A DNA stretch of 13,177 nt from an uncultured Mailhella sp. Its GTDB lineage: Bacteria > Desulfobacterota > Desulfovibrionia > Desulfovibrionales > Desulfovibrionaceae. This document shows, in pieces, positions 7,523-13,046 of this stretch. The number at the start of each line of letters is the position of its first letter. The first letter of the stretch is position 1. The position numbers and the translations under genes are program-made. The notes under the pieces were generated by a model. It was not told where the DNA came from and made no database searches. It worked only from the letters and a program-made list of their open reading frames with translations. The stretch spans positions 1 to 13,177 of the forward strand of contig CAOMFZ010000041.1 of NCBI GenBank assembly GCA_948482415.1, given 5' to 3'.

Positions 7523-7640
7523 TTGCAAATAAATTTCATAAGAAAGCTTAAAAAGTTTTGTAAAGGGGTGCAGGGGAAGAAACTTTTACGAAAAGTTTTT
7601 CCCCTGCAAAATTCTCAAAATTTATCGGAAACGCTCTAAA
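7501..7640. repeat. Interspersed repeat with inverted ends, copy A
   Basis: The element is bounded by 16-base inverted repeats at 7501-7516 (TTTAGAGCATTTCCGA) and 7625-7640 (complement TTTAGAGCGTTTCCGA), 15 of 16 identical. Its centre is a long hairpin at 7570-7607 (arms GCAGGGG-AA-g-AAACTTTT, loop ACG, one bulged G). The left half and the hairpin resemble the inverse of 13041-13177, including 21 consecutive identical bases (7556-7576 versus 13108-13128 complemented). The shape is that of a small non-coding, MITE-like or REP-like element. It carries no open frame. The left end overlaps the miaA 3' end. Mobility is inferred, and no target duplication was recognised. Confidence 0.72.
7570..7607. 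repeat. 38-base palindrome at the centre of repeat copy A
   Basis: The left arm is 7570-7587 and the right arm 7591-7607; 17 base pairs form with a single bulged G (7579) and a three-base loop. No U-tract follows on either strand, so it is not a classical intrinsic terminator. Placed after miaA it could still slow polymerase or protect mRNA ends. Confidence 0.7.
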
Positions 7641-7642
7641 CG

Positions 7643-7670
7643 CATAAAACGCCCAAAAGGGCGTCTTATG
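7643..7670 (-). terminator. Intrinsic terminator of the YjfB-like gene
   Basis: On the minus strand, arms CATAAGACGCCC and GGGCGTTTTATG form a 12-base-pair stem with one G-U pair and a TTTT loop. The lower stem carries the TTTT run directly after the GC core. It lies 30 bases after the stop of the 59-residue gene. A plus-strand role for miaA is less likely because no T-run follows in that direction. Confidence 0.6.
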
Positions 7671-7700
7671 GTGTGTAATAAGCAAATAGAAATAAAAATC

Positions 7701-7880
7701 TTACGCTACAATATTAAGATTTGTTCCAATGCCTTGGCTTGCACGCATGCTGTCAGCAGCCTGCAAGGAGTCTTGCATGAGTTGATTGGTCATGTCAGCT
7801 TGAAAATCAAGACTTTGCTTTTGAATGCCAAGGGACATTTGACCTTGAGCGGTACTCAAACTACTGGTATCTATTTCCAT
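7701..7880 (-). CDS. YjfB-like putative motility protein
   Basis: A 59-residue protein beginning MEIDTSSLSTAQGQMSLGIQ and ending GIGTNLNIVA. It resembles the YjfB family of small putative motility proteins: a short N-terminal stretch, a Gln/Met-rich amphipathic helix (LGIQKQSLDFQADMTNQLM, about 17-35) and a C-terminal ...G.N.(D/N)I.. tail. It has no signal peptide or membrane segment. The ATG has a near-perfect AAGGAGG ribosome site (7886-7892) five bases upstream, and a sigma-28-type promoter precedes that, which independently supports a flagellar or chemotaxis role. It lies downstream of tatD in the same direction but has its own promoter and terminator, so it looks monocistronic. The molecular function of this family is not established as far as I know. 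Confidence 0.85.
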   Translation of the reverse strand: MEIDTSSLSTAQGQMSLGIQKQSLDFQADMTNQLMQDSLQAADSMRASQGIGTNLNIVA

Positions 7881-7910
7881 ATAAGCCTCCTTATTACAAG
7901 TATACCTCTT

Positions 7911-7937
7911 GTATCGGCTTATTGGAAAATTTATTTA
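7911..7937 (-). promoter_or_regulatory. Sigma-28 (FliA) type promoter for the YjfB-like gene
   Basis: On the minus strand TAAA (7934-7937, extended TAAATAAA at 7930-7937) is followed after exactly 15 bases by GCCGATAC (7911-7918). The enterobacterial consensus is TAAAGTTT-N11-GCCGATAA, so the -10 matches seven of eight positions and the -35 core is complete. The predicted start is near 7903, giving a leader of about 22 bases that holds the AAGGAGG site. The match plus the motility-type gene behind it makes this a strong call. Confidence 0.78.
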
Positions 7938-7952
7938 GTCTTCTTTTAAAAA

Positions 7953-8789
7953 TTAATCCACCCCAAAAAACCTGCGCGCATTATTGCCGCATTTTTCCCA
8001 AAGTTCGGCTGTTTCAACCCCTAATTCCTTTGCCGCACATTCCGCTGTAAAAACAGTAAAAGCCGGTTCATTGGGTTTGCCGCGCCAGGGTTCCGGGCTC
8101 AAATAAGGACAGTCTGTTTCCACAAGCAAGCGTTCCCTGTCCATAAGGTGCAAGGCTTCCCGCACATGGGCATTGGCTTTATAAGTCACAGATCCCGGAA
8201 TAGAAATATGCCAGCCGTGAGACAGCACTGTTTTGGCACATTCACTGTCACGGTCAAAACAATGCCACAATAAGGGATAATTATGAAAGCCCTCTTCCAG
8301 CAAAATTTTTACTGTATCATCAAAAGCATCACGGCTGTGAATAACCACAGGAAGCCCGCATTTTTTTGCCGCGGCAAGGAGTTTGCGAAAATAATCCTGC
8401 TGTAAATCCTGAGGCACTTCTTTCCAGTAATAATCCAGCCCGATTTCGCCAACTGCCCGTATTTTTTGCTTTTCTTTTTTATCCTGCAAAATATCTTCCA
8501 GCACACGCTCCACTTCGCCCTCCTGGATTTCCAATAAATCCGTAGGATGCACGCCGTAAATAAAAAAGACATGTTCTTTATCATTAAAATACTCTTTGCA
8601 CTCCACATATTGTGTATGCCCAAGAATAACCTCGCCGATGGTTTTCACGCCTGCTTCCTTTGCGCGTTCCAAAACGGCGTCCCGCTCTTCCCACAGCGGC
8701 GCAGTCACAATATGCGCATGGCTGTCACAGCCAACAAGCGGCAAATTCAAGGTTTTAGGGTCAATATATACTTTCTTTTTATGTCCCAT
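7953..8789 (-). CDS. TatD-family metal-dependent DNase
   Basis: A 278-residue TIM-barrel hydrolase of the TatD/YcfH group, cytoplasmic 3'-5' DNases or deoxyribonuclease-like enzymes. All metal ligands are visible: H24 and H26 in DSHAHI, E115 in VGEIGLDYYW, H151 in VIHSRDAFDDT, H176 in LWHCFDRD and D226 in VETDCPYLSP, followed by the typical RGKPNEP (236-242). The open frame extends to 8867, but I place the start at ATG 8789 (MGHKKKVYIDPKT), which has GAGGAG just upstream. The longer version would add 26 residues that are merely antisense to the trp leader and its promoter. It is transcribed away from trpL/trpB. No convincing own promoter was seen. Which TatD paralogue it is cannot be said. 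Confidence 0.92.
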   Translation of the reverse strand: MGHKKKVYIDPKTLNLPLVGCDSHAHIVTAPLWEERDAVLERAKEAGVKTIGEVILGHTQYVECKEYFNDKEHVFFIYGVHPTDLLEIQEGEVERVLEDILQDKKEKQKIRAVGEIGLDYYWKEVPQDLQQDYFRKLLAAAKKCGLPVVIHSRDAFDDTVKILLEEGFHNYPLLWHCFDRDSECAKTVLSHGWHISIPGSVTYKANAHVREALHLMDRERLLVETDCPYLSPEPWRGKPNEPAFTVFTAECAAKELGVETAELWEKCGNNARRFFGVD

Positions 8790-8807
8790 ATGCTCCTCAC
8801 TTTTTAC

Positions 8808-8836
8808 TTGACAAAAATATCCGTTCTTTGTATAAG
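8808..8836 (+). promoter_or_regulatory. Consensus promoter of the trpL-trpB unit
   Basis: A perfect TTGACA (8808-8813) and TATAAG (8831-8836) are separated by 17 bases. The predicted transcription start is about 8842-8844, which is the leader peptide ATG itself. No inverted repeat resembling a TrpR operator was recognised around it. Confidence 0.85.
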
Positions 8837-8843
8837 CAAACCC

Positions 8844-8900
8844 ATGAAAGCGCAAAAAATACAACACTCATACATTTCCTGGTGGTGGCTCGTTCAATAA
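8844..8900 (+). CDS. trpL: trp leader peptide
   Basis: An 18-codon frame encodes MKAQKIQHSYISWWWLVQ, with three consecutive TGG codons at 8880-8888 and a stop at 8898-8900. The product is not expected to have a function of its own: the ribosome's position on the Trp codons senses charged tRNA-Trp. No Shine-Dalgarno sequence precedes the ATG, and the promoter places the mRNA start at or within a base or two of it, so translation is probably leaderless. The three Trp codons, the following overlapping hairpins and trpB downstream make chance very unlikely. Confidence 0.88.
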   Translation: MKAQKIQHSYISWWWLVQ

Positions 8901-8972
8901 CGGGTCGGATTTTTTGCAGCCAAATTTCAAACAATAAAAATTACGACCGAGTATGCTTGGTCGTTTTTTTTT
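8886..8972 (+). promoter_or_regulatory. Tryptophan transcription attenuator
   Basis: Three mutually exclusive pairings are visible. The 1:2 pairing joins TGGCTCGTT (8886-8894, beginning with the third Trp codon) to AACGGGTCG (8899-8907) across a CAAT loop, nine pairs counting G-U. The 2:3 antiterminator joins GGTCGGATTTTTT (8903-8915) to AAAAATTACGACC (8936-8948), 11 of 13 positions. The 3:4 terminator joins ACGACCGAG (8943-8951) to CTTGGTCGT (8956-8964) followed by Ts. A ribosome stalled at Trp codons would mask segment 1, free segment 2 and allow trpB expression; rapid translation favours the terminator. This is the classic enterobacterial logic, inferred here from base pairing. Confidence 0.85.
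8943..8972 (+). terminator. Attenuator terminator (3:4 hairpin)
   Basis: A nine-base-pair stem with one G-U pair and loop TATG (8952-8955) is followed by nine Ts at 8964-8972. It lies about 40 bases before the trpB ATG and after the leader peptide stop, as expected for a regulated terminator. Confidence 0.88.
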
Positions 8973-9013
8973 ATCTCTCAGACTGGGCATAGCTCGGAAA
9001 AAAGGAAAAAACT

Positions 9014-10219
9014 ATGTCTACTCAATCTCAAGAAAACAAACTCGGTTATTTTGGTCGTCACGGCGGACAATTTGTCTCTCCTGAAATGAAAGTACGTCTT
9101 GATGAAGTCGCTGCCTGTTTCAACAAATACAAAAACGACAAGGACTTTTTAGCCGAATTGGACAATCTTTACAAGCATTTTTGTGGTCGTCCAACCCCTA
9201 TTTTTTACTGTGAAAATCTTTCCAAACAATTAGGCGGAGCTGATATTTACTTAAAACGTGAAGATCTCAACCACTTAGGCGCCCACAAGCTCAATAATGC
9301 CTTAGGTCAGTTACTCCTTGCCAAACGCCTTGGCAAAAAACATATTATTGCAGAAACAGGTGCAGGACAGCACGGTGTTGCCGCAGCAGCGGTTTCTGCT
9401 CTTTATGGCTTGAAATGTACCATTTATATGGGTGAAGAAGACATCAGACGACAGGAACTCAATGTTCTGCGCATGCGCATGATGGGAGCTGAAGTTATTG
9501 CCGCAACAAGCGGACAAAAAACGCTGAAAGAAGCCGTTGATGAAGCGCTGGACGCTTATATTAAAGATAAAGACAGTTACTATCTTCTAGGCTCTGCTGT
9601 CGGTCCTTATCCCTATCCTGAAATTGTACGTCATTTCCAATCCATTATCAGTCTTGAGGCAAGGGAGCAATTCCTGACCATGACAAACTCTCTGCCTGAT
9701 ATGGTTGTTGCCTGCGTTGGCGGCGGCTCCAATGCAACAGGTATGTTCGCCAACTTTATTGACGATAAAGACGTTGCCCTTGTCGGCGCTGAACCCGGCG
9801 GACGCGGCAGTAAAGTGGGTGATAATGCTGCCAGCCTTGTACACGGCAAAGAAGGCATTTTACATGGTTTCAAAAGCTATATCTGCTTAGATGATAAAGG
9901 CGAAGTTGCTCCTGTTTATTCTATTTCAGCGGGGCTTGACTATCCTTCCGTCAGCCCGGAACTTGCCAACTTAAAAGATTTGGGACGTGCAAGTTATGTT
10001 GCCATTACTGACAAAGAAGCGATTAACGCTTTCTTCATGCTTTCTAAAACCCAGGGAATTATCCCTGCGCTGGAATCCGCCCATGCCCTTGCCCATGCAA
10101 TTCACGCTGCTCCGGGCATGAAAGGAAAGAAAATCCTTGTTTGTCTTTCCGGTCGCGGAGATAAGGACGTTGACCAAATTTCCAATATGCTCAAACAAAA
10201 CCTTATCCAAATGCCATAA
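9014..10219 (+). CDS. trpB: Tryptophan synthase beta chain (stand-alone)
   Basis: TrpB condenses indole with serine using pyridoxal phosphate. The 401-residue protein is a TrpB1-type sequence: GYFGRHGGQFVSPE (11-24), HLGAHKLNN with the PLP lysine K92 (88-95), catalytic E114 in ETGAGQHG, RQELNVLRMRMMGAEV (146-161), phosphate-binding GGGSN (236-240), GAEPGGRG (258-265), SAGLDYPSV (305-313), E354 in PALESAHALAHA and SGRGDKD (379-385). No Trp residue occurs in the protein, which suits an enzyme made under Trp starvation. The usual ETGEHA and GVGPEH segments read KVGDNAAS (267-274) and SVSPELANL (312-320). The ATG follows AAGGA seven to eight bases upstream. No trpA is adjacent: a terminator and an unrelated dehydrogenase follow. 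It may use indole from a distant trpA or salvage free indole. Confidence 0.95.
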   Translation: MSTQSQENKLGYFGRHGGQFVSPEMKVRLDEVAACFNKYKNDKDFLAELDNLYKHFCGRPTPIFYCENLSKQLGGADIYLKREDLNHLGAHKLNNALGQLLLAKRLGKKHIIAETGAGQHGVAAAAVSALYGLKCTIYMGEEDIRRQELNVLRMRMMGAEVIAATSGQKTLKEAVDEALDAYIKDKDSYYLLGSAVGPYPYPEIVRHFQSIISLEAREQFLTMTNSLPDMVVACVGGGSNATGMFANFIDDKDVALVGAEPGGRGSKVGDNAASLVHGKEGILHGFKSYICLDDKGEVAPVYSISAGLDYPSVSPELANLKDLGRASYVAITDKEAINAFFMLSKTQGIIPALESAHALAHAIHAAPGMKGKKILVCLSGRGDKDVDQISNMLKQNLIQMP

Positions 10220-10240
10220 TCCGGATACATAAAAAATTTA

Positions 10241-10274
10241 ATGGGGAGAAGCTTTGCTTTTCTCCATTTTTTTT
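10241..10274 (+). terminator. Intrinsic terminator of trpB
   Basis: The arms ATGGGGAGAAGC (10241-10252) and GCTTTTCTCCAT (10256-10267) pair over 12 positions with two G-U pairs and a TTT loop, and eight Ts follow (10267-10274). It lies 21 bases after the trpB stop, so trpB is a single-gene transcript behind its attenuator. Confidence 0.88.
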
Positions 10275-10312
10275 GTATTATTGTTCTATCCTATTATGCC
10301 AGTGAGGTTGCT

Positions 10313-11413
10313 ATGATTGGATGGAGCCACTATAATCCTGTAGAAATTCATGCAGGACTTGATTGCCGTAAAGAAATCAACTATTTCCTGCCTAAAGAAG
10401 AACCCGTTTTAATTGTCACCACCAAAGGCATGCAAGACCGCGGACAATTAGCTGAAATTACAAATTATTTTCCCCTGCCCTATGAAGTTTTCACCGCTCA
10501 GCCAGAGCCCGATTTAGATAAACTGGACGAATTTTATATTCAAAATAAACATAAAACATTTCACACTATTATTGCCCTTGGCGGCGGTTCTGTTATTGAC
10601 AGCGCCAAAGCCCTTTCCTGTGCATTCATGCAGACAGAGCATGAAAAACCATTGGAAGCATGGCTGCGCAATAAAGCCCCCTTACCTGCCAAAGCTATCC
10701 CGCTTATTGCCATTCCAACCACAGCGGGCACAGGCTCAGAAGTAACCAGCTTTGCCACAATCTGGGACAGACAAAGAATGAAAAAATGTTCATTGTCCGC
10801 GCGTGCCTGTTATGCAAAACTCGCTCTGCTTGACCCTTATTTTACCAAGACTCTGCCTTGGAAACAAACGGTTTACAGCGCTTTGGATACGTTTTCTCAT
10901 GCCCTCGAAACCCTTTGGAATAAACATGCAACCCCCCTCAGCCTTTTCTATGCAAAAAGAGCCTTGGAAATTGTCATGAATTCCCTGCATTACATTGAGC
11001 ATGAACCCTATGACATGAAAAACCGCTATTATTTGCAGGAAGCTGCCATGGAAGCAGGCATTGCCATCAGCCAAAGCCACAGCTCCATTTCTCACTCTAT
11101 TTCCTATCCCCTCACCCTGCATTACGGGGCTCCGCATGGGCTCGCCTGCTCCGCATTTTTACTGCCCATCATGGAGTTAATCATTGAAAAAAATGCATTC
11201 ATGATGCCTTTAGACCAGGATTTTATCAACAGAATGCACGAATTTTTGACCCGCTATAAACCGTATATCCTCATCCGCAAACATTGTTCTCTGGAAGAAG
11301 CGCAAAGCAAAATTAACGAAATGTTTACCCCGGAACGGGCGGGAACTTTTGTCCTGACTCTTTCTACAGATGATGTTTTAGCCATTTTAAAACGGGGATA
11401 TGAGCTGCAGTAA
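10313..11413 (+). CDS. Iron-containing alcohol dehydrogenase, phosphonoacetaldehyde-reductase-like
   Basis: A 366-residue group III (Fe-ADH) dehydrogenase. The nucleotide-binding GGGSVIDSAKAL is at 90-101 and AIPTTAGTGSEVTSFATIWD at 133-152. Metal ligands are D192 and H196 in LDTFSHALETLWNKHATPLS, H261 in SISHSISYPL and H275 in APHGLAC. The FATIWD...LDTFSHALETLWNKxATPLS combination resembles phosphonoacetaldehyde reductases and related enzymes more than butanol or propanediol dehydrogenases, but no phosphonate genes lie nearby, so the substrate is unproven. The start is ATG 10313 with AGTGAGG five bases upstream. The frame stays open to 10241, but those 24 codons are the trpB terminator and its T-tract. 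The stop overlaps the next start by one base (TAATG), so it is co-transcribed with the DUF2065 gene and probably glmU. No convincing promoter was found in the short gap. Confidence 0.88.
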   Translation: MIGWSHYNPVEIHAGLDCRKEINYFLPKEEPVLIVTTKGMQDRGQLAEITNYFPLPYEVFTAQPEPDLDKLDEFYIQNKHKTFHTIIALGGGSVIDSAKALSCAFMQTEHEKPLEAWLRNKAPLPAKAIPLIAIPTTAGTGSEVTSFATIWDRQRMKKCSLSARACYAKLALLDPYFTKTLPWKQTVYSALDTFSHALETLWNKHATPLSLFYAKRALEIVMNSLHYIEHEPYDMKNRYYLQEAAMEAGIAISQSHSSISHSISYPLTLHYGAPHGLACSAFLLPIMELIIEKNAFMMPLDQDFINRMHEFLTRYKPYILIRKHCSLEEAQSKINEMFTPERAGTFVLTLSTDDVLAILKRGYELQ

Positions 11414-11610
11414 TGAATGATTTTTTCAAATATCTGCTGACAGGTCTTGGTTTTGCCTGTTTTTTGGAAGCATTGCCCTGGCTTGTCAGCCCTGAAAAAA
11501 TGCGGGACTTTTTGTTTCAATTAGCAAATATTGATCCTGACCAATTAAGATATTACGGTTATTTTCTGCTCCTTCTTGGAGTTTTCTTTGTTTGGTTAGC
11601 TCGTCCATAA
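11413..11610 (+). CDS. DUF2065 family small membrane protein
   Basis: A 65-residue protein with two membrane helices (about 4-24 and 47-63) joined by a short charged segment, PEKMRDFLFQLANIDPDQLRYYG. This layout, including the LRYYGYFLLLLGVFFVWL C-terminal half, matches DUF2065 proteins such as E. coli YjeT, whose function is unknown. Its ATG shares the A of the dehydrogenase stop codon (TAATG) and has no good ribosome site, so it is probably read by translational coupling. glmU follows after 14 bases. In other proteobacteria YjeT-type genes often sit beside hflC; no hfl gene is present here. Confidence 0.85.
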   Translation: MNDFFKYLLTGLGFACFLEALPWLVSPEKMRDFLFQLANIDPDQLRYYGYFLLLLGVFFVWLARP

Positions 11611-11624
11611 AAAAAGGAAAATCT

Positions 11625-13046
11625 ATGCAAATTTGTACACTTATTCTTTCAGCAGGAAAAGGCACCAGAATGCCGTCAGCACTTCCAAAAGCTTTGCAAA
11701 CCGTTTTAGGTGAAGCCATGCTTTCCCATGTTTATCAGACAGCATCTGCAATCAGTTCTTCTATCTGGACAGTGATTGGGCATAAGGCAGAATTAGTGCA
11801 AAAGCATTTAGAAAAAGAATTTGGTGAAGAAGCAGGCAAAAACTGTATCCTGCAAACAGAGCAGTTAGGTACAGGCCATGCTGTGCTCTGCGCCATGGAA
11901 AAAATCAAAGACTGCATTGACCTTGAGAATACAAAAATTCTTATTTTAAATGCCGATGTTCCGCTTATCAAAAAAGATTTACTCCAGGAATTTATAGACA
12001 AGGCAAAGGATTATCCGCTGGGTTTCATCAGCCTTTTATTGGATAACGGGCAAAACTACGGACGTGTCATGCGGGAAGATTTTCTGAAAAATGTTCAGCA
12101 TGCTCCAGTCAAAAAACATGCCGAAAACACCGGTACTGTAGCACAAATTATTGAAGCCAAAGATTTTCGTCTTGCCTATCCGGAAAGTGAAATTTTTGAG
12201 GTTAATTCCGGTATTTATCTTGTCAATGCAAAGTTATTGCTGGAATTTTTGCCAAAACTTTCCAGTGCCAATGCCAGCAGGGAATATTATTTAACTGATA
12301 TTATCAGCCTTGCCAAAAAAGAAAATATCCCCGTGGAAGCATTTTGCTTTGAAAATGCAAAAGCACTGCTGGGCGTCAATAACCCTGTAGAATTAAATCA
12401 GGCAGAAGAAATTTTACAGCAGGAAATTAATACCCGTCTCATGCAAAACGGTGTTATTCTGCATAAACCCCAAAGTATTCGCATCAGTCCTTTTGCTGCC
12501 ATTCAAAAAGGCGTTGAAATTTTTGGACCCTGCGAAGTTTACGGAAAAAGTGAAATCCAAAGCTTTACCACCATACAGTCCCATTGCGTGATTAAAAATA
12601 CAATTATCGGCGAAAATTGCGCGGTGCAGAGTTTCTGCCATTTTGAAAATGCCCTTGTGGGCAATAACGCAAAACTTGGACCGTATGCCCGCCTGCGCCC
12701 GGAAGCAAAACTTGCCGATGACGTCCATTTGGGCAATTTTGTGGAAATCAAAAAAAGCTTTGTGGGCAATGGCTCAAAGGTCAATCATCTTTCCTATATT
12801 GGGGACAGCCTTGTAGGCGCCGGAGTTAATGTGGGTGCCGGCTGCATTACCTGTAATTATGACGGGAAAAAGAAACATCAGACAGTGATTGAAGACAATG
12901 CGTTTCTCGGCTCCAACTGTGCCTTTGTTGCGCCTGTCAAAATTGCAAAAAATACTCTTGTAGGCGCCGGCTCCGTCATTACCCATGATACGGAAGAAAA
13001 CGATTTAGCCATTGCAAGAGCAAGACAAAAGAATATTAAACGTTAA
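11625..13046 (+). CDS. glmU: Bifunctional GlmU (GlcNAc-1-P uridyltransferase / GlcN-1-P acetyltransferase)
   Basis: GlmU acetylates glucosamine 1-phosphate and then couples it to UTP, giving UDP-GlcNAc for peptidoglycan and LPS. The 473-residue protein has both halves. The uridyltransferase shows LSAGKGTRMPSALPKAL (8-24), QTEQLGTGHAV (77-87), NADVPL with the metal ligand D111, YGRV (145-148), NSGIY (194-198) and REYYLTDI (219-226). The left-handed beta-helix acetyltransferase (about 275-473) shows GPYARLRPEAKL (352-363), NHLSYIGD with H388 and Y391 matching catalytic H363 and Y366 of E. coli, N402 and ITCNYDGKKKHQT (408-420). I choose ATG 11625, seven bases after AAGGA, over an upstream TTG at 11592 that would overlap the previous gene. 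It closes the dehydrogenase-DUF2065-glmU unit. The length is close to the E. coli protein (456). Confidence 0.96.
   Translation: MQICTLILSAGKGTRMPSALPKALQTVLGEAMLSHVYQTASAISSSIWTVIGHKAELVQKHLEKEFGEEAGKNCILQTEQLGTGHAVLCAMEKIKDCIDLENTKILILNADVPLIKKDLLQEFIDKAKDYPLGFISLLLDNGQNYGRVMREDFLKNVQHAPVKKHAENTGTVAQIIEAKDFRLAYPESEIFEVNSGIYLVNAKLLLEFLPKLSSANASREYYLTDIISLAKKENIPVEAFCFENAKALLGVNNPVELNQAEEILQQEINTRLMQNGVILHKPQSIRISPFAAIQKGVEIFGPCEVYGKSEIQSFTTIQSHCVIKNTIIGENCAVQSFCHFENALVGNNAKLGPYARLRPEAKLADDVHLGNFVEIKKSFVGNGSKVNHLSYIGDSLVGAGVNVGAGCITCNYDGKKKHQTVIEDNAFLGSNCAFVAPVKIAKNTLVGAGSVITHDTEENDLAIARARQKNIKR

Noticed and set aside
7570..7607. Long hairpin after miaA as a standard intrinsic terminator
   Set aside because: No T-run follows it on either strand, and the same structure recurs at 13077-13114 as part of a repeat.
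7668..7949. 93-residue plus-strand frame opposite the YjfB-like gene
   Set aside because: It is antisense to the 59-residue gene, its sigma-28 promoter and its ribosome site, has no ribosome site of its own, and shows no recognisable family.
8790..8867. N-terminal extension of the TatD frame (26 extra residues up to 8867)
   Set aside because: It runs antisense over the trpL promoter and leader peptide; ATG 8789 has a GAGGAG site and gives a normal TatD length with HxH at residues 24-26.
10292..10297. TATTAT as a -10 box for the alcohol dehydrogenase
   Set aside because: There is no fitting -35 and the predicted start would fall inside the ribosome site, so it is probably a chance match in AT-rich DNA.
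10241..10312. Upstream start of the alcohol dehydrogenase at 10241
   Set aside because: The first codons are the trpB terminator stem and T-tract; ATG 10313 has a ribosome site and matches the family N-terminus (NPVEIHAG).
11592..11624. TTG start of glmU at 11592
   Set aside because: It overlaps the DUF2065 gene and adds residues before the first beta strand; ATG 11625 has AAGGA at seven bases.
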